A stretch of DNA of 64,000 nt from Actinosynnema pretiosum (GCF_024171695.1 NZ_JAMTCF010000003.1:171548-235547), one strand, 5' to 3'; positions 35,609 through 48,718 are shown, numbered from the stretch's first letter. The notes: generated by a model not told the origin, from the letters alone. Program-made: numbers and translations.

Positions 35609-35864
35609 TTCCACGTCCGGGAAAAGCCCCCACGCACCACCGGCGCTCTCGATCGGTGCTCTTGATCACAAAACAAAAAAACCCCGACCCGAATGGGACC
35701 GGAGCAAAAAACACACTCGGCGGCGACTACCGCAGATCAGGACCACCGCAGGGGGTCCGGGGGCGAAGCCCTCCGGGCGGGGTCCGGGGGCTGCGCCCCC
35801 GGTGGAAATGACGAAGGCCGACCCGGTTCGCGCTCTCCGCGAACACAGATCGGCCTCGGCCGAG
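35609..35864. other. Gene-free stretch with A-rich tracts and GC-palindromes
   Basis: About 255 bases between the DoxX terminator and tRNA-Ala. Contains unusual A-runs (AAAACAAAAAAA near 35670 and CAAAAAAC near 35706) and the two palindromic units at 35752-35802. No coding frame is credible. Confidence 0.5.
35752..35802. repeat. Tandem GGGGTCCGGGGGC palindromic units
   Basis: Two copies, 35752-35775 and 35779-35802, each a hairpin (GGGGGC-gaa-GCCC and GGGGGC-tgc-GCCCCC) preceded by GGGGTCC. This type of intergenic unit recurs in actinomycete genomes. Here it lies downstream of tRNA-Ala and may end that transcript. Confidence 0.65.
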
Positions 35865-35937
35865 TGGAGACGAGGGGAATCGAACCCCTAACCCCCGCCT
35901 TGCAAAGGCGGTGCTCTGCCAATTGAGCTACGTCCCC
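35865..35937 (-). tRNA. tRNA-Ala (anticodon TGC)
   Basis: 73 bases. Acceptor stem GGGGACG / CGTCTCC, D-arm AGCTCAATTGGCAGAGC, anticodon loop TTTGCAA giving TGC and T-arm AGGGGTTCGATTCCCCT. The acceptor stem has one G-T wobble. CCA is not encoded. Position after tRNA-Ile matches the ileT-alaT pair beside gyrA in other Actinobacteria. Confidence 0.95.
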
Positions 35938-35973
35938 TCGCGGGGGGCGGCAGAACGAACCGCCCTCGCGGCG

Positions 35974-36093
35974 TCAGTTGGCCGGAGCAGTGGCCTCGCG
36001 CCACAGGTCAGCGTCGGCCTTGGCCGCGCGACTGCGCTTGACGAAGAACAGGACCGCACCGGCGACTGCGACAAGTGCGATGATCTTCTTCAC
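35974..36093 (-). CDS. DLW-39 family small membrane peptide
   Basis: 39 residues, exactly the family length. GTG start after CAGAGGGGAAC. One helix (about 2-18, KKIIALVAVAGAVLFFVKR) then a charged tail with the signature DADLWREAT. It lies between tRNA-Ile and tRNA-Ala, its usual site in Actinobacteria. Function unknown. A longer reading frame would run into tRNA-Ile and is rejected. Confidence 0.88.
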   Translation of the reverse strand: MKKIIALVAVAGAVLFFVKRSRAAKADADLWREATAPAN

Positions 36094-36129
36094 AGTGTTC
36101 CCCTCTGAGCAATCCCTGGATACATCCGG

Positions 36130-36203
36130 TGGGCCTAGGAGGACTTGAACCTCCGACCTCTTCATTATCAGTGAAGCGCTCTAACCGCCTGAGCTATAGG
36201 CCC
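36130..36203 (-). tRNA. tRNA-Ile (anticodon GAT)
   Basis: 74 bases. Acceptor stem GGGCCTA / TAGGCCC, D-arm AGCTCAGGCGGTTAGAGC, anticodon loop CTGATAA giving GAT, T-arm GGAGGTTCAAGTCCTCC, discriminator A. Downstream of the gyrB-gyrA-DUF3566 block as in related genomes. Confidence 0.96.
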
Positions 36204-36257
36204 TCGGGGCAACGACGAGAAGACTACAACACCACCCGCCGTTGCCCCAAATCGGGG

Positions 36258-37115
36258 TCACTCCCGCTCGGAGAGCGTGACCTCCAAGCCGCCCGCGAGG
36301 TCGGCAGAGACGTTGTAGACGAACGCGCCGACCGTGGCCAGCGCGGTGAACAGGACGATGTTGACCGCGCCCACGATGGCGGACACGCCGAACACGCGCC
36401 CCGCGCTGATCAGCGGATCACCGCTGGCCTCCTCGCTCTGGAGGAGGTCGTTCGCGGTGTTGTTGATCTTGTCCCACACGCCCATGCCGTTCAGCACGCC
36501 GTACAGCACGCCGACCGCGACCAGCCAGACGAAGAACAGCGCCACGCTGAGCACCAGCGCGAGCTTCAGGACCGACCACGGGTCGACCCGCTTCACCTGC
36601 AGGCTGGCCCGCCGGGGTCCCCTGCCGGGGCGGCGCGCCGAGGACGACGCCTGCGGCCTGGACTGGTTGCCCAGGTTCACGGCCGTGCGCGGCGCTGCCG
36701 CCGCCGCGGCAGCCGCCGGAGCGGCGCCGGGCGGGACCGGCTTGGCCACCGCCACCGTGTCCTGGTCCAGCGACGGGAAGACCGGCGACGCGGGAGCCCC
36801 CGCCTCGGCGGGCTTCACGTCGTCGCCCGGCCCGACCTGGGCCGCCTCGCTGTAGCCGCCCTCGCTGGTGGACCGCTGCCACGGCGGGGGCGTCACCGCC
36901 ACCGTGGGGCTCTCGTCCGCGGGCTTCTCCGGGGCCTTCGCGGCCTCCGGAGCGGCGGCTGCGGGCGCGGCGGTGGTCACGACCTCCTCCGGCTTCTTCT
37001 CCGGTTCACCCGATGACGCGGCTGCCGCCTCGGGCGCCTTGGCCGCCTCGACGCTCGGCCGGGTGATCACCGCGGTCTTGTCCGCGTCCCGGTCCTCTTT
37101 CTCGGGTGGAGTCAC
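36258..37115 (-). CDS. DUF3566 transmembrane protein
   Basis: 285 residues. A long Ala/Pro/Glu-rich disordered cytosolic part (about 1-165) precedes the DUF3566 core: RASLQVKRVDPWSVLKLALV, a first helix (about 188-208), NGMGVWDKINNTANDLL and a second helix around 250-272 (GAVNIVLFTALATVGAFVYN). Always found after gyrA in Actinobacteria; function unknown, possibly division-related. 35 bases from gyrA, likely the same transcript. Confidence 0.92.
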   Translation of the reverse strand: MTPPEKEDRDADKTAVITRPSVEAAKAPEAAAASSGEPEKKPEEVVTTAAPAAAAPEAAKAPEKPADESPTVAVTPPPWQRSTSEGGYSEAAQVGPGDDVKPAEAGAPASPVFPSLDQDTVAVAKPVPPGAAPAAAAAAAAPRTAVNLGNQSRPQASSSARRPGRGPRRASLQVKRVDPWSVLKLALVLSVALFFVWLVAVGVLYGVLNGMGVWDKINNTANDLLQSEEASGDPLISAGRVFGVSAIVGAVNIVLFTALATVGAFVYNVSADLAGGLEVTLSERE

Positions 37116-37150
37116 GAGCTGTCCTCAACCTCTCGTCGTCCGCGCTGCTC

Positions 37151-39670
<2,520 letters not shown>

Positions 39671-39716
39671 GGTTCTTCTTTCCTGGGAGAGGACAACGGG
39701 CTACGGGCGGGACGGG

Positions 39717-41690
39717 TCACACGTCGAGGAAGCGGACGCCCTTGGCGTTGCGGGTGATGAAGGACCGGCGGGCTTCCACGTCCTCGCCCATCAGCACGCT
39801 GAACAGCTCGTCGGCCGCGGCGGCGTCGTCCATCGTCACCTGGAGCAGCACCCGGTTGGCCGGGTCCATCGTGGTCTCCCACAGCTCCTCGGCGTTCATC
39901 TCGCCAAGGCCCTTGTAGCGCTGGATGTTGTCGTCCTTGCCGATCTTCTTGCCCGCGGCGAGGCCCCGCTCGATCAGGCCGTCGCGCTCGCGGTCGCTGT
40001 AGGCGTACTCCGGCTCGGCCCGCAGCCACTTGATCTTGTACAGCGGCGGCTGGGCGAGGTACACGTGCCCGTGCTCCAGCAGCGGGCGCATGAAGCGGAA
40101 CAGCAGGGTGAGCAGCAGGGTGCGGATGTGCTGGCCGTCGACGTCGGCGTCCGCCATCAGCACGACCTTGTGGTAGCGCAGCTTGCTGACGTCGAACTCG
40201 TCGTGGATGCCGGTGCCCATCGCCGTGATGATCGACTGGACCTCGGTGTTCTTGAGCACCCGGTCGATGCGGGCCTTCTCCACGTTGATGATCTTGCCCC
40301 GGATCGGCAGGATCGCCTGGTACATGGAGTCCCGGCCCTCCTTGGCCGAGCCGCCCGCGGAGTCGCCCTCCACGATGTAGACCTCGCACTCCTCCGGGTT
40401 GGAGGAGCGGCAGTCCTTGAGCTTGCCGGGCAGGCCGCCGATGTCCAGGGCGCCCTTGCGGCGCACCAGCTCGCGCGCCTTGCGGGCGGCGATGCGGGCC
40501 TGCGAGGACGAGACCGCCTTGGTGATGATGGTCTTGGCCTCGTTGGGGTGGCGCTCGAACCAGTCCGCCAGGTGCTCGTTCGTCGACTTCTGCACGAACG
40601 ACTTGGCCTCGCTGTTGCCCAGCTTGGTCTTCGTCTGGCCCTCGAACTGGGGCTCCTTGAGCTTCACCGAGATGATCGCGGCGAGGCCCTCGCGGATGTC
40701 GTCGCCGGTGAGGTTGGCGTCCTTCTCCTTGATGAGCTTCTTGTCGCGCGCGTACTCGTTGACCACGCGGGTCAGCGCGGCGCGGAAGCCCTCCTCGTGG
40801 GTGCCGCCCTCGTGCGTGTTGATCGTGTTCGCGAAGGTGTACACCGACGGCGTGTAACCGGTGTTCCACTGCATCGCGACCTCGACCTCGAGGTCCTCGC
40901 CCTTCGCCTCGAAGCTGACCACCTTCTGGTGGACGGCCTCGCGCGTGTGGTTCAGGTGGCGGACGAAGTCCTCGAGGCCGCCGGGGTAGTGGAAGACCCG
41001 CTCGCGGACCTTGGCCACGTGGCCCTCGGCGTCGGCCTCCTCGTCGGCGGCCTCGGCGACCCGCTCGTCCCGCAGGACGATGCTCAGGCCCTTGTTGAGG
41101 AACGCCATCTCCTGGAGCCTGCGCGAGATGGTCTCGATGTTGTAGTCGGTGGTCTCGAAGATCGTCGGGTCGGCCCAGAACGTGATCGTGGTGCCGGTCT
41201 CCGACGTCGGGACGCCCCGCTGCAGCTCGTGCGCGGCCTTGCTGGCCTCGAAGCGCTGGTTCCACGTGAAACCCTGGCGCTTGACCTCGACGTCGACGGC
41301 GGTGGACAGCGCGTTCACCACGGAGATGCCGACGCCGTGCAGGCCGCCGGACACCGCGTAGGAGTCGCTGTCGAACTTGCCGCCCGCGTGCAGCTTGGTG
41401 AGCACGACCTCCAGGGTCGGCTTGCCCTCGACGGGGTGGAGGTCGACCGGGATGCCGCGACCGTCGTCGACGACCCGGACACCGCCGTTCGCCAGCAGCG
41501 TCACCACGACCTTGGAGGCGTAGCCCGCCATCGCCTCGTCGACGGAGTTGTCCACGACCTCCTGGATCAGGTGGTGCAGACCGCGCTCCCCGGTGGAGCC
41601 GATGTACATGCCGGGGCGCTTGCGGACCGCTTCCAGCCCTTCCAGCACGGTGATCGACGACGCGCCGTATTCGTTCTTCTGGGCTGTCAC
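39717..41690 (-). CDS. gyrB: DNA gyrase subunit B
   Basis: 657 residues from GTG 41690; GAGGAG lies upstream. GHKL ATPase domain with [13 protein letters not shown] and [15 protein letters not shown], transducer, then Toprim domain [16 protein letters not shown] and [16 protein letters not shown], ending in [11 protein letters not shown]. Supplies ATP energy and metal site for gyrase. First of the gyrB-gyrA-DUF3566 unit; about 240 bases separate it from dciA. Confidence 0.98.
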   Translation of the reverse strand: MTAQKNEYGASSITVLEGLEAVRKRPGMYIGSTGERGLHHLIQEVVDNSVDEAMAGYASKVVVTLLANGGVRVVDDGRGIPVDLHPVEGKPTLEVVLTKLHAGGKFDSDSYAVSGGLHGVGISVVNALSTAVDVEVKRQGFTWNQRFEASKAAHELQRGVPTSETGTTITFWADPTIFETTDYNIETISRRLQEMAFLNKGLSIVLRDERVAEAADEEADAEGHVAKVRERVFHYPGGLEDFVRHLNHTREAVHQKVVSFEAKGEDLEVEVAMQWNTGYTPSVYTFANTINTHEGGTHEEGFRAALTRVVNEYARDKKLIKEKDANLTGDDIREGLAAIISVKLKEPQFEGQTKTKLGNSEAKSFVQKSTNEHLADWFERHPNEAKTIITKAVSSSQARIAARKARELVRRKGALDIGGLPGKLKDCRSSNPEECEVYIVEGDSAGGSAKEGRDSMYQAILPIRGKIINVEKARIDRVLKNTEVQSIITAMGTGIHDEFDVSKLRYHKVVLMADADVDGQHIRTLLLTLLFRFMRPLLEHGHVYLAQPPLYKIKWLRAEPEYAYSDRERDGLIERGLAAGKKIGKDDNIQRYKGLGEMNAEELWETTMDPANRVLLQVTMDDAAAADELFSVLMGEDVEARRSFITRNAKGVRFLDV

Positions 41691-41928
41691 GGGCCTGGTG
41701 TCTCCTCGAACTGGAGCGACAGGGATGCCGCAACTCTGCGGCAGAACGGTAACGCTTCCCCAAGAGTCTACCGGGGCGCACCGACAGGAGCACACCAAGG
41801 ACGCACCTCAGTTGCTCACAGAAGCCCGGAAGCGACTCACAGAGAGGGGCCACCGCCAACCCCTGTTCCGGGAAGCGCTGCCGCCCGCTCACCGCGCCAC
41901 AGGATCGACGCTGCGGACCGCCCTCCGC
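41691..41928. promoter_or_regulatory. gyrB leader and upstream region
   Basis: 238 bases between dciA and gyrB, both minus strand. It should hold the gyrB promoter, but I could not place a confident -35/-10 pair. No gene or repeat recognised. Confidence 0.4.
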
Positions 41929-42555
41929 TCACCCGTAGGTGTCGCGCGGACCCCGCCCCGAAACGTGCCTGGGGCCGTAGCGCCAGCTTGGCGCGGCGGG
42001 ACCCAGCACCCTGAGCCGCTTGACGACGTTCGGGCCGAGCCCGGCGGCGATCTTCTTCAGCAGCTCCCGCTGGAGCAGGCGCAGCTGCGTCGCCCACGCC
42101 GTCGAGTCGGCCTGGACGGTCAGCTCGCCGTCCTCGAACGTCACCGGCTGCGCGTGCTCGGCGACGTCCTCCCCCACCAGCTTCGGCCACTGCGCGATGA
42201 CCTGGCCGCCCCTGAGCTTCTCCGCCCACCCCCGATCGGCGGCGATCCGGGACGCGAGCCTGCCGAGCGGCTGCGGGTCGCGGTCGTCCGGGCCGGGACC
42301 GGACCAGGTGCGCCTGCGCCTGCGCGCGGCGGCCCCGCCGGTGGCGCGCCTGCTCCGCACGCCGCGCGCCTTGTTCGCCGCGCGGGCGGCCTCCAGCGCG
42401 GCGCGGGCGAGGTCGGAACCCCGCAGAACACCCTCAGGAGCGGGTTGAGGTGTGGAAACTCCCCCGGAAGTGGGCGAGTTATCCACACTATCCACAGGTT
42501 TATCCCCAGGTGTGGATCGAGTCACACCCGTTCGGTCCAACGGCGGCTCAGTCAC
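41929..42555 (-). CDS. DUF721/DciA-family replication protein
   Basis: 208 residues. Disordered N-terminal half with an Arg-rich stretch ([10 protein letters not shown], about 75-85), then the DUF721 core (about 95-190): [38 protein letters not shown] and [10 protein letters not shown]. DciA proteins help load replicative helicase. GTG start overlaps recF by eight bases. The N-terminal coding DNA carries a cluster of DnaA boxes. Confidence 0.9.
   Translation of the reverse strand: MTEPPLDRTGVTRSTPGDKPVDSVDNSPTSGGVSTPQPAPEGVLRGSDLARAALEAARAANKARGVRSRRATGGAAARRRRRTWSGPGPDDRDPQPLGRLASRIAADRGWAEKLRGGQVIAQWPKLVGEDVAEHAQPVTFEDGELTVQADSTAWATQLRLLQRELLKKIAAGLGPNVVKRLRVLGPAAPSWRYGPRHVSGRGPRDTYG
42479..42508. 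promoter_or_regulatory. DnaA-box cluster inside the dciA coding region
   Basis: TTATCCACA (42479-42487, perfect), CTATCCACA (42488-42496, one mismatch) and TTATCCCCA (42500-42508, one mismatch) lie head to tail within 30 bases. Confidence 0.65.
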
Positions 42556-43663
42556 GCCGCACCTCCCCGTGGCCGACGTGGAACCGCGCGGCGTCCAGCT
42601 CCTCGGGCACGTCCTCGGCGACCGCAGCGGTGATGAACACCTGCTCGGCCGCCGCCGCCACCTTCGCCAGCTGCCGCCGCCTGCCCCGGTCCAGCTCGGC
42701 GAACACGTCGTCGAGCACCAGCACCGGCTCGGCGCCCTCCTCGCGCAGCAGCTCGTACGCGCCCAGCCGCAGCGCGAGCGCGAACGACCAGGACTCGCCG
42801 TGGCTGGCGTAGCCCTTCGCGGGCAGCTCCCCCAGCGACAGCTCCAGGTCGTCCCGGTGCGGGCCGACCAGGCAGACCCCCCGGTCGATCTCCTGCTGGC
42901 GCAGCCGGTGCAGCTCGGCGAGCAGCGCGTCCTCCAGCACCTCGCGGTCGTGCGTGCCGGGGAACGCCTCCCCCAGGCTGGACCGGTAGGACAGCAGCGC
43001 GGGCCGCGACTCGGGCGCCACCTCGGCGTACGCGGCGGCGGCGTGCGGGGCGATCGCGGCGACCAGGTCGAGCCTGGCCGCGAGCAGCTCGGCCCCGTGC
43101 CTGGCCAGGTGGCCGTCCCACACGTCGAGCGTGCCCAGCTCCGCCGACCGCACCGAGCGCACCGTCTTCAGCAGCGCCCCGCGCTGCCGCAGCACCCGCT
43201 CGTAGTCCGAGCGCACCCCGGCGTACCGGGGCGCCCTCAGGGTCAGCAGCTCGTCCAGGAACCGCCTGCGCTCACCGGGGTCGCCCCGGACCAGCGACAG
43301 GTCCTCCGGCGCGAACAGCACCGTGCGCAGGATGCCGAGCACGTCGCGGGGCCGGGGAACCGGGCCGCGGTTGACCCGCGCCCGGTTCGCCTTGCCCGGT
43401 GTGATCTCCAGCTCGACGAGGAGCTCGCGCCCCTCGTTGACCACCGCCGTCCGGACCACGGCGCGCTGGGCGCCGCTCCGGATCAGCGGCGCGTCCGACG
43501 CGACCCGGTGCGATCCGAGCGTGGCGACGTAGCCGAGCGCTTCGACCAGGTTCGTCTTGCCGTGGCCGTTGCGACCGACCAGCACGCTGACCCCCGGCTC
43601 GAAGGCCAGGTCCGCGTGCTCCCACGACCGGAAGTCGGTCACCTGGAGGTGCCGGACGTACAA
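42548..43663 (-). CDS. recF: RecF DNA repair/replication protein
   Basis: 371 residues, ABC-type SMC-like ATPase. Walker [10 protein letters not shown] at about 30-38, signature region [20 protein letters not shown] near 115, Walker [12 protein letters not shown] near 325. Acts in gap repair and fork restart by helping load RecA. Seven bases after gnd, overlapping dciA; part of the dnaN-gnd-recF-dciA run. Confidence 0.97.
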   Translation of the reverse strand: MYVRHLQVTDFRSWEHADLAFEPGVSVLVGRNGHGKTNLVEALGYVATLGSHRVASDAPLIRSGAQRAVVRTAVVNEGRELLVELEITPGKANRARVNRGPVPRPRDVLGILRTVLFAPEDLSLVRGDPGERRRFLDELLTLRAPRYAGVRSDYERVLRQRGALLKTVRSVRSAELGTLDVWDGHLARHGAELLAARLDLVAAIAPHAAAAYAEVAPESRPALLSYRSSLGEAFPGTHDREVLEDALLAELHRLRQQEIDRGVCLVGPHRDDLELSLGELPAKGYASHGESWSFALALRLGAYELLREEGAEPVLVLDDVFAELDRGRRRQLAKVAAAAEQVFITAAVAEDVPEELDAARFHVGHGEVRRD

Positions 43664-43670
43664 CTCGGGG

Positions 43671-44585
43671 TCAGCCCTGCGTGCTTCCGGAACCGGAGGT
43701 CGGGCCCGCGGCCTGCACGGCGTGCCCGCCGAACTGGTTCCGCAGCGCCGCGACCGCGCGCATGGCGGGCGAGTCGGACTGGCGCGACGCGAACCGGGCG
43801 AACAGCGCGGCGGAGATCACCGGCGCGGGGACCGCGTGGTTGATCGCCTCCTCGACGGTCCACCGGCCCTCGCCGGAGTCCTCCACGTAGCCGCGCAGGT
43901 CGTCCAGCTCCGGGTCCGACTCCAGCGCGTTGACCAGCAGGTCGAGCAGCCAGGAGCGGACGACGGTGCCGCGCTGCCACGCCTTGATCGTGGCGGGCAC
44001 GTCCTCGACCAGGTCGGAGGCGTCCAGGAGCTCGAAGCCCTCGGCGTACGCCTGCATCAGGCCGTACTCGATGCCGTTGTGCACCATCTTCGCGAAGTGG
44101 CCCGCGCCGAGCTTGCCCGCGTGCGCGAAGCCCTCCTCGCGCGGCCCCTCCGGGCGCAGCGCGTCGAAGATCGGCATGGCGCGCTCGACGTCGGCCGCGT
44201 CGCCGCCGACCATCAGGCCGTAGCCGTTCTCCAGGCCCCAGACGCCGCCGGACACGCCGCAGTCCAGGTAGCCGATGCCCTTCTCGGCCAGCTTCGCGGC
44301 GTTGAGGGCGTCGTCGGTGAACCGCGAGTTGCCGCCGTCGATGACGAGGTCGCCCTCGCTGAGCACCTCGCTCAGCTCGGCGACGGTGTTCCTGGTGATC
44401 TCCCCGGCGGGGACCATCACCCAGACCACCCTGGGGCCGGTCAGCTTGGCCGCGAGGTCGGCGAGCGACGTGGTGTCGCTCACGTCCGGGTTGCGGTCGT
44501 AGCCGACGACCTCGTGACCAGCGCGGCGGACCCGCTCGCGCATGTTGAAGCCCATTTTGCCGAGGCCGACGATTCCGAGCTGCAC
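43671..44585 (-). CDS. gnd: 6-phosphogluconate dehydrogenase, decarboxylating (short GndA-like type)
   Basis: 304 residues. N-terminal Rossmann [12 protein letters not shown], substrate/cofactor motif [10 protein letters not shown] near residue 85, [17 protein letters not shown] and catalytic [19 protein letters not shown] near 170. The short form is typical of the mostly NAD-dependent Actinobacterial/Bacillus enzymes. Converts 6-phosphogluconate to ribulose 5-phosphate and CO2. Located between dnaN and recF as in many actinomycetes. Confidence 0.94.
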   Translation of the reverse strand: MQLGIVGLGKMGFNMRERVRRAGHEVVGYDRNPDVSDTTSLADLAAKLTGPRVVWVMVPAGEITRNTVAELSEVLSEGDLVIDGGNSRFTDDALNAAKLAEKGIGYLDCGVSGGVWGLENGYGLMVGGDAADVERAMPIFDALRPEGPREEGFAHAGKLGAGHFAKMVHNGIEYGLMQAYAEGFELLDASDLVEDVPATIKAWQRGTVVRSWLLDLLVNALESDPELDDLRGYVEDSGEGRWTVEEAINHAVPAPVISAALFARFASRQSDSPAMRAVAALRNQFGGHAVQAAGPTSGSGSTQG

Positions 44586-44626
44586 GGTCGTTCTCTCCCT
44601 GATCGAGTCGATCCCCGCTGAGTGGA

Positions 44627-45784
44627 TCAGCCGGGCAGGCGGACGGGCATGAGCAGGTACACGTAGCCCTCCGCCACCTCCCCATCCTCGTTCACGGGCT
44701 TGAGCAGTGCCGGCCTGCTGGGTGTGGTGAAGGACAAGTGCGCCCTCGGCGTCCGCACGGCCTGGAGGCCCTCCAGGAGGTACGTGGGGTTGAACGCGAT
44801 GGTCACCGGGTCGCCCTGGTAGTCGACGGCCAGCTCCTCCTCGGCGCTCCCCTCGTCGTCGCCACCGGCGGAGAGCTTGAGGCCCGCGTCACCGGACTCC
44901 TTGAGCCCGGCGCCGAACTCCAGCCTGACCTGCGTGCCGCGCTCGGCGACCAGGGACACCCGCTTGATCGCCTGGGTCAGGGTGTCGACGCTGATGATCG
45001 CGGCGGCGGAGTGCTCGCTGGGCAGCAGCTGGCGGTACTTGGGGAAGTCCGCGTCGAGCAGCCGGGTGGTGGTGCGGCGGCCGTTGCCGGACAGGCCGAG
45101 CAGGCCGTCGTTCGCGGCGAGGGACAGCTCGACCTTCGCGCCGGACGCGCCGAGCGTCTTGGCGGAGTCGTTCAGCGTCTTGGCCGGGACGAGGACGGCG
45201 ACGTCGCCGAGCGTCTCGTCGGGGGTCCACTCGAACTCGCGCATGGCCAGCCGGAACCGGTCGGTGGCGACGAGCACGAGCTTGCCGTCGGCGATCTCCA
45301 GCCGGACGCCGGTGAGCATCGGGAGCGTGTCGTCCTTGCCCGCCGCGACGGCGACCTGGGCGACGGCCTCGCCGAAGACCTCGCCGGGGAGCTCGCCCGC
45401 GAGCTGCGGCATGGACGGCAGCGCCGGGTAGTCCTCGACCGGCATGGTCGGCAGGCTGAACTTGGCGCTGCCGCAGCTGATGGTCATCCGGGCGCCGTCG
45501 ACGTTGATCTCGACGGGGTGGTTCGGCAGCGCCTTGGTGATGTCGGCCAGGAGCTTGCCGGAGACGAGGGCCTTGCCGCCGTCGGAGATGGTGGCCGGGA
45601 CGCCGCACTGGGCGGAGACCTCGTAGTCGAAGCCGGAGACGGTCAGCGCGTCGCCGGAACCGTCCTCCGCCCCCGCGTCGAGCAGGACGCCGCCGAGGAC
45701 CGGGACGGGCGGCCTGGACGGCAGGCTGCGGGCGACCCAGGCGACGGCGTCGGCCAGACCGTCGCGCTCGACGCGGATCTTCAT
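44627..45784 (-). CDS. dnaN: DNA polymerase III beta sliding clamp
   Basis: 385 residues. ATG has GAGGAAGG upstream. Three clamp domains of roughly 125 residues; typical segments [27 protein letters not shown] and the C-terminal [10 protein letters not shown]. An inserted acidic loop ([10 protein letters not shown] near 325) is common in actinobacteria. Confers processivity on replicative polymerase. Directly left of oriC. Confidence 0.98.
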   Translation of the reverse strand: MKIRVERDGLADAVAWVARSLPSRPPVPVLGGVLLDAGAEDGSGDALTVSGFDYEVSAQCGVPATISDGGKALVSGKLLADITKALPNHPVEINVDGARMTISCGSAKFSLPTMPVEDYPALPSMPQLAGELPGEVFGEAVAQVAVAAGKDDTLPMLTGVRLEIADGKLVLVATDRFRLAMREFEWTPDETLGDVAVLVPAKTLNDSAKTLGASGAKVELSLAANDGLLGLSGNGRRTTTRLLDADFPKYRQLLPSEHSAAAIISVDTLTQAIKRVSLVAERGTQVRLEFGAGLKESGDAGLKLSAGGDDEGSAEEELAVDYQGDPVTIAFNPTYLLEGLQAVRTPRAHLSFTTPSRPALLKPVNEDGEVAEGYVYLLMPVRLPG

Positions 45785-46460
45785 GGGGCGTCCTTCCTCA
45801 ATGCGGCACAGCGGGAGGCGCAACTTGAGCTGTTGCGGTCGGGTGTCCTGGCACACTGTGCCCCTGGGGTCGGTGTCCCTGTCCGAACTCGCCTCGACCC
45901 CGGGGACTTCAGGCTCACCACCGTAGAGCGTCGACCGCCTGCCCGTCACCTCGGGTCCAGGCCCGATCGACCCCCGATGGACCGAGCCCTCCCCTCCCTC
46001 CCCGCCGCCTGTTTTTCTGTTCTTCCTCACTTCAAGGGAGAGAACAGCAACAGCAGTAGGTCCTGTGGAAAGTGTGGATAACCGCCGTTTTCGCAGCTCA
46101 GAGTGGGTGACCCCCTGTTGATAACCCGGGGATGAACCCGGGGACAACTCGGCGTCCCCGGGGACAACTCGGATGATGCCACCATCCGTCCACAGATACG
46201 GTCGACTTATCCCCGGGTCCATCCCCGGGTTTGGGGGTAGTTATCCCCGGGTTCTCAACAGGCTAGTCGTAACTCTATGTCGGAATCCCCACACCACAGA
46301 GTGACGATTTTACGACCCAGAGTAGAAAAATTCCCTTAGCTGAGAATTTAGTACGAATACACAGGTGTATGTGGATAAACCTGTGGATAACTCGTGGCCG
46401 TCCGATGCGCCCGAACCAGCCCTCCTACCTGCGGGAACGTCGGAAGCGCCACAAAGCGGA
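45785..46460. other. oriC: Chromosomal replication origin (oriC) region
   Basis: Gene-free region between dnaN and dnaA. Perfect DnaA boxes (TGTGGATAA) at 46073, 46370 and 46382; one-mismatch TGTTGATAA at 46116; weaker CGGGGACAA at 46139 and 46159, TTATCCCCG at 46207 and 46241 and CCGTCCACA at 46186. The stretch 46254-46366 is clearly the AT-richest part of the window (for example ATTTTACG, AGAAAAATTCCC, GAATTTAGTA) and is the likely unwinding element. Direct repeats of CCGGGGACAACTCGG occur at about 46138 and 46158. Confidence 0.9.
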
Positions 46461-46492
46461 ATGGGCGCTCCTCCTTGTGGAGAAGCGCCCAT
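46461..46492 (-). terminator. Terminator after dnaA
   Basis: ATGGGCGCT-c-CTCC / GGAG-a-AGCGCCCAT, a stem with a symmetric one-base interior loop and TTGT loop, 65 bases beyond the dnaA stop. It separates dnaA transcription from oriC. Confidence 0.7.
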
Positions 46493-46556
46493 CGGGGGTG
46501 GACAGTCGTATTCAAACAGTGGCGCAGCCCCGGACGGGGGACTGAGCGGGCCAGGG

Positions 46557-48287
46557 TCAGGCCGGGTCGACCGGGGGGGCCACCAGGTACCGCGAGCGCT
46601 GCTTGATGCGCGAGGTGAGCTCCTGGACCTGGTCGTAGATGCGCCTGCGCTCGGCCATCTCCTTGCGGATCTTCTTGTCCGCGTACATGACCGTGGTGTG
46701 GTCCCGGCCGCCGAACGTCTGGCCGATCTTCGGCAGCGACAGGTCCGTCAGCTCGCGGCACAGGTACATGGAGATCTGCCTGGCCGTGGACAGCACCTTG
46801 GTCTTGCCGGGACCGCACAGGTCCTCGATGGTGACCTCGAAGAACTCGGCGGTCACCGCCATGATGGTCGGCGCGGTGATCTCCGGGACGTGCGAGTCCG
46901 GGATCAGGTCGCGCAGCACTATCTCGGCCAGCTGGACGTCGACCGGCTGACGGTTCAGCGACGCGAACGCCGTGACCCGGATCAGCGCGCCCTCCAGCTC
47001 GCGGATGTTCCGCACCACCCTGGCCGCGATGAACTCCAGCACCTCGGCGGGCGCCGCCAGCCGGTCCTGCGCCGCCTTCTTCCGCAGGATCGCGATCCGC
47101 GTCTCCAGCTCGGGCGGCTGGATGTCGGTGATCAGGCCCCACTCGAACCGCGTCCGCAGCCGGTCCTCCAGGGTCTCCAGCCGTTTCGGCGGCCGGTCCG
47201 AGGACACCACGATCTGCTTGTTCGAGTTGTGGAGGGTGTTGAAGGTGTGGAAGAACTCCTCCTGCGTCCCCTCCTTGCCCTCCAGGAACTGGATGTCGTC
47301 CACGAGCAGGACGTCGATGTCCCGGTAGCGGCGCTGGAAGGCGACCTTCCGGTCGTCGCGGAGCGAGTTGATGAAGTCGTTCGTGAATTCCTCGGTCGAC
47401 ACGTAGCGGACCCGCATCCCGGGGAACAACCGCTGCGCGTAATGCCCGACCGCGTGGAGCAGGTGCGTCTTGCCCAGTCCGGACTCGCCCCAGATGAACA
47501 AGGGGTTGTAGGCCCTGGCCGGAGCTTCCGCGACCGCGACCGCCGCCGCGTGGGCGAACCGGTTCGAGGCGCCGATGACGAAGGTGTCGAAGTTGTACTT
47601 CTCGTTCAACCGGGTCTGCGAGGAGGCCGGGTTCGCGGGCCGGGTGAACGGCGTCCCGCTCGGCGGGGTCGGCTGACCGCCCGCGCCACCGGAGAACTTC
47701 GGCCAGATCTCGTTGACGGTCGCGAGCGTCTCGCGCTCCTCGTCCGCCTCCTCCGGCTCGCCGTCCGACTCGCTGCCTTCCGCGGGCGCCTGCGCGGTGG
47801 CGGGCTGCTCCAACGGGAGACCTGCGGGGGACGGCTGCTGCCCGGTCGGGCCGTCGGCCTGCCCCCCTATGGGCAGCGAGGTCTGACCGTTCGGCCCGAC
47901 CGGGCCGAGCACCTGCTGGCCGAAGGTGATGCCGTGCGCGACGCTCGGCGGGACCGGCGGCATGGGCACCGGGATGGGGGTCGTCGGCGGACCGCTCGCC
48001 ATCGGCGGCTCCGGCGAGTCCACCTTCACCGCGAGCGACACCGCGCGGCCGAGCCTGCGGGACAGCGCCGCCGTGATGGGCTCGCGCAGCGCCCGCTCGA
48101 TCGCCTCCTTGGCGAAGTCGCTGGGCGCCGCGAGCAGGGCCGTGCCGTCGAGCAGGCCGATCGGCCGGGTCACCCGCATCCACGCGCGCTGCTGGGGGGA
48201 CAGGGTGCTGGACGAGAGGGCGCTGTTGGCCAGCTCCTCCACCACCTGCTCCCACACGAGACCCAAGTCGGTCTGGTGGTCGGACAC
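46557..48287 (-). CDS. dnaA: Chromosomal replication initiator DnaA
   Basis: 576 residues from GTG 48287 (GGGGAG seven bases upstream); a longer start at 48350 is less likely. Domain I (about 1-90, [12 protein letters not shown]), a long Pro/Gly/Gln-rich domain II (about 95-235) typical of actinomycetes, AAA+ domain III with Walker [10 protein letters not shown] and Walker [13 protein letters not shown], and domain IV with signature [15 protein letters not shown]. Binds DnaA boxes at oriC. Upstream DnaA boxes at 48372-48392 suggest autoregulation. Confidence 0.98.
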   Translation of the reverse strand: MSDHQTDLGLVWEQVVEELANSALSSSTLSPQQRAWMRVTRPIGLLDGTALLAAPSDFAKEAIERALREPITAALSRRLGRAVSLAVKVDSPEPPMASGPPTTPIPVPMPPVPPSVAHGITFGQQVLGPVGPNGQTSLPIGGQADGPTGQQPSPAGLPLEQPATAQAPAEGSESDGEPEEADEERETLATVNEIWPKFSGGAGGQPTPPSGTPFTRPANPASSQTRLNEKYNFDTFVIGASNRFAHAAAVAVAEAPARAYNPLFIWGESGLGKTHLLHAVGHYAQRLFPGMRVRYVSTEEFTNDFINSLRDDRKVAFQRRYRDIDVLLVDDIQFLEGKEGTQEEFFHTFNTLHNSNKQIVVSSDRPPKRLETLEDRLRTRFEWGLITDIQPPELETRIAILRKKAAQDRLAAPAEVLEFIAARVVRNIRELEGALIRVTAFASLNRQPVDVQLAEIVLRDLIPDSHVPEITAPTIMAVTAEFFEVTIEDLCGPGKTKVLSTARQISMYLCRELTDLSLPKIGQTFGGRDHTTVMYADKKIRKEMAERRRIYDQVQELTSRIKQRSRYLVAPPVDPA

Positions 48288-48577
48288 CTCCGCGCTCCCC
48301 TCCCCTCGCACTCCCCCTGTGAAAGACCCCGCACGGCGGGGAGCGTCCACGCGTGGACACGGAGAATAGAGGTATCCACAGAGTTATCCACAACTGTGCA
48401 CTGACGTGGGACCCCGGGCGCAGCGGTCCCCCCGTTGCCCCGTGGACGTCGTCCTCACGCGTGCTCCTGGTGCTCCGGCCACGACCGCACGCGGAGGCAG
48501 CACGCTAACAAGGTCACCGCCGATGCCACAAGGAGCGCAGGTCGGCCGCCCCCGGGTGCGCCGGGAGGACCCCCGAT
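48288..48577. other. dnaA-rpmH divergent intergenic region
   Basis: About 290 bases without a gene. It includes GTATCCACA (48372-48380, one mismatch) and TTATCCACA (48384-48392, perfect), DnaA boxes placed 85-105 bases upstream of the dnaA start, where they could repress dnaA. The rest appears unstructured. Confidence 0.65.
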
Positions 48578-48607
48578 TTGAGTCGGAGCCCCCGGGCTGC
48601 GTACTCT
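48578..48607 (+). promoter_or_regulatory. Putative rpmH promoter
   Basis: TTGAGT (48578-48583), 18-base spacer, TACTCT (48602-48607), about 110 bases upstream of rpmH. Confidence 0.5.
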
Positions 48608-48718
48608 CTACAGAGTCTCCCGTCTTGTGCGAGGTGCGTTTAGCGCGCCTGCGCTCTCACCGGCGCAGGGGACAACCACAGACCTGCTTTGCAGTTTTAA
48701 GCACTCGGGAGTCCGACC

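Noticed and set aside
36094-36165. Longer form of the DLW-39 peptide
   Set aside because: It would be translated out of tRNA-Ile; the GTG at 36093 gives the exact family length.
36129-37016. Plus-strand frame opposite DUF3566
   Set aside because: It begins inside tRNA-Ile and overlaps a well-supported minus-strand gene; Arg/Gly-rich shadow.
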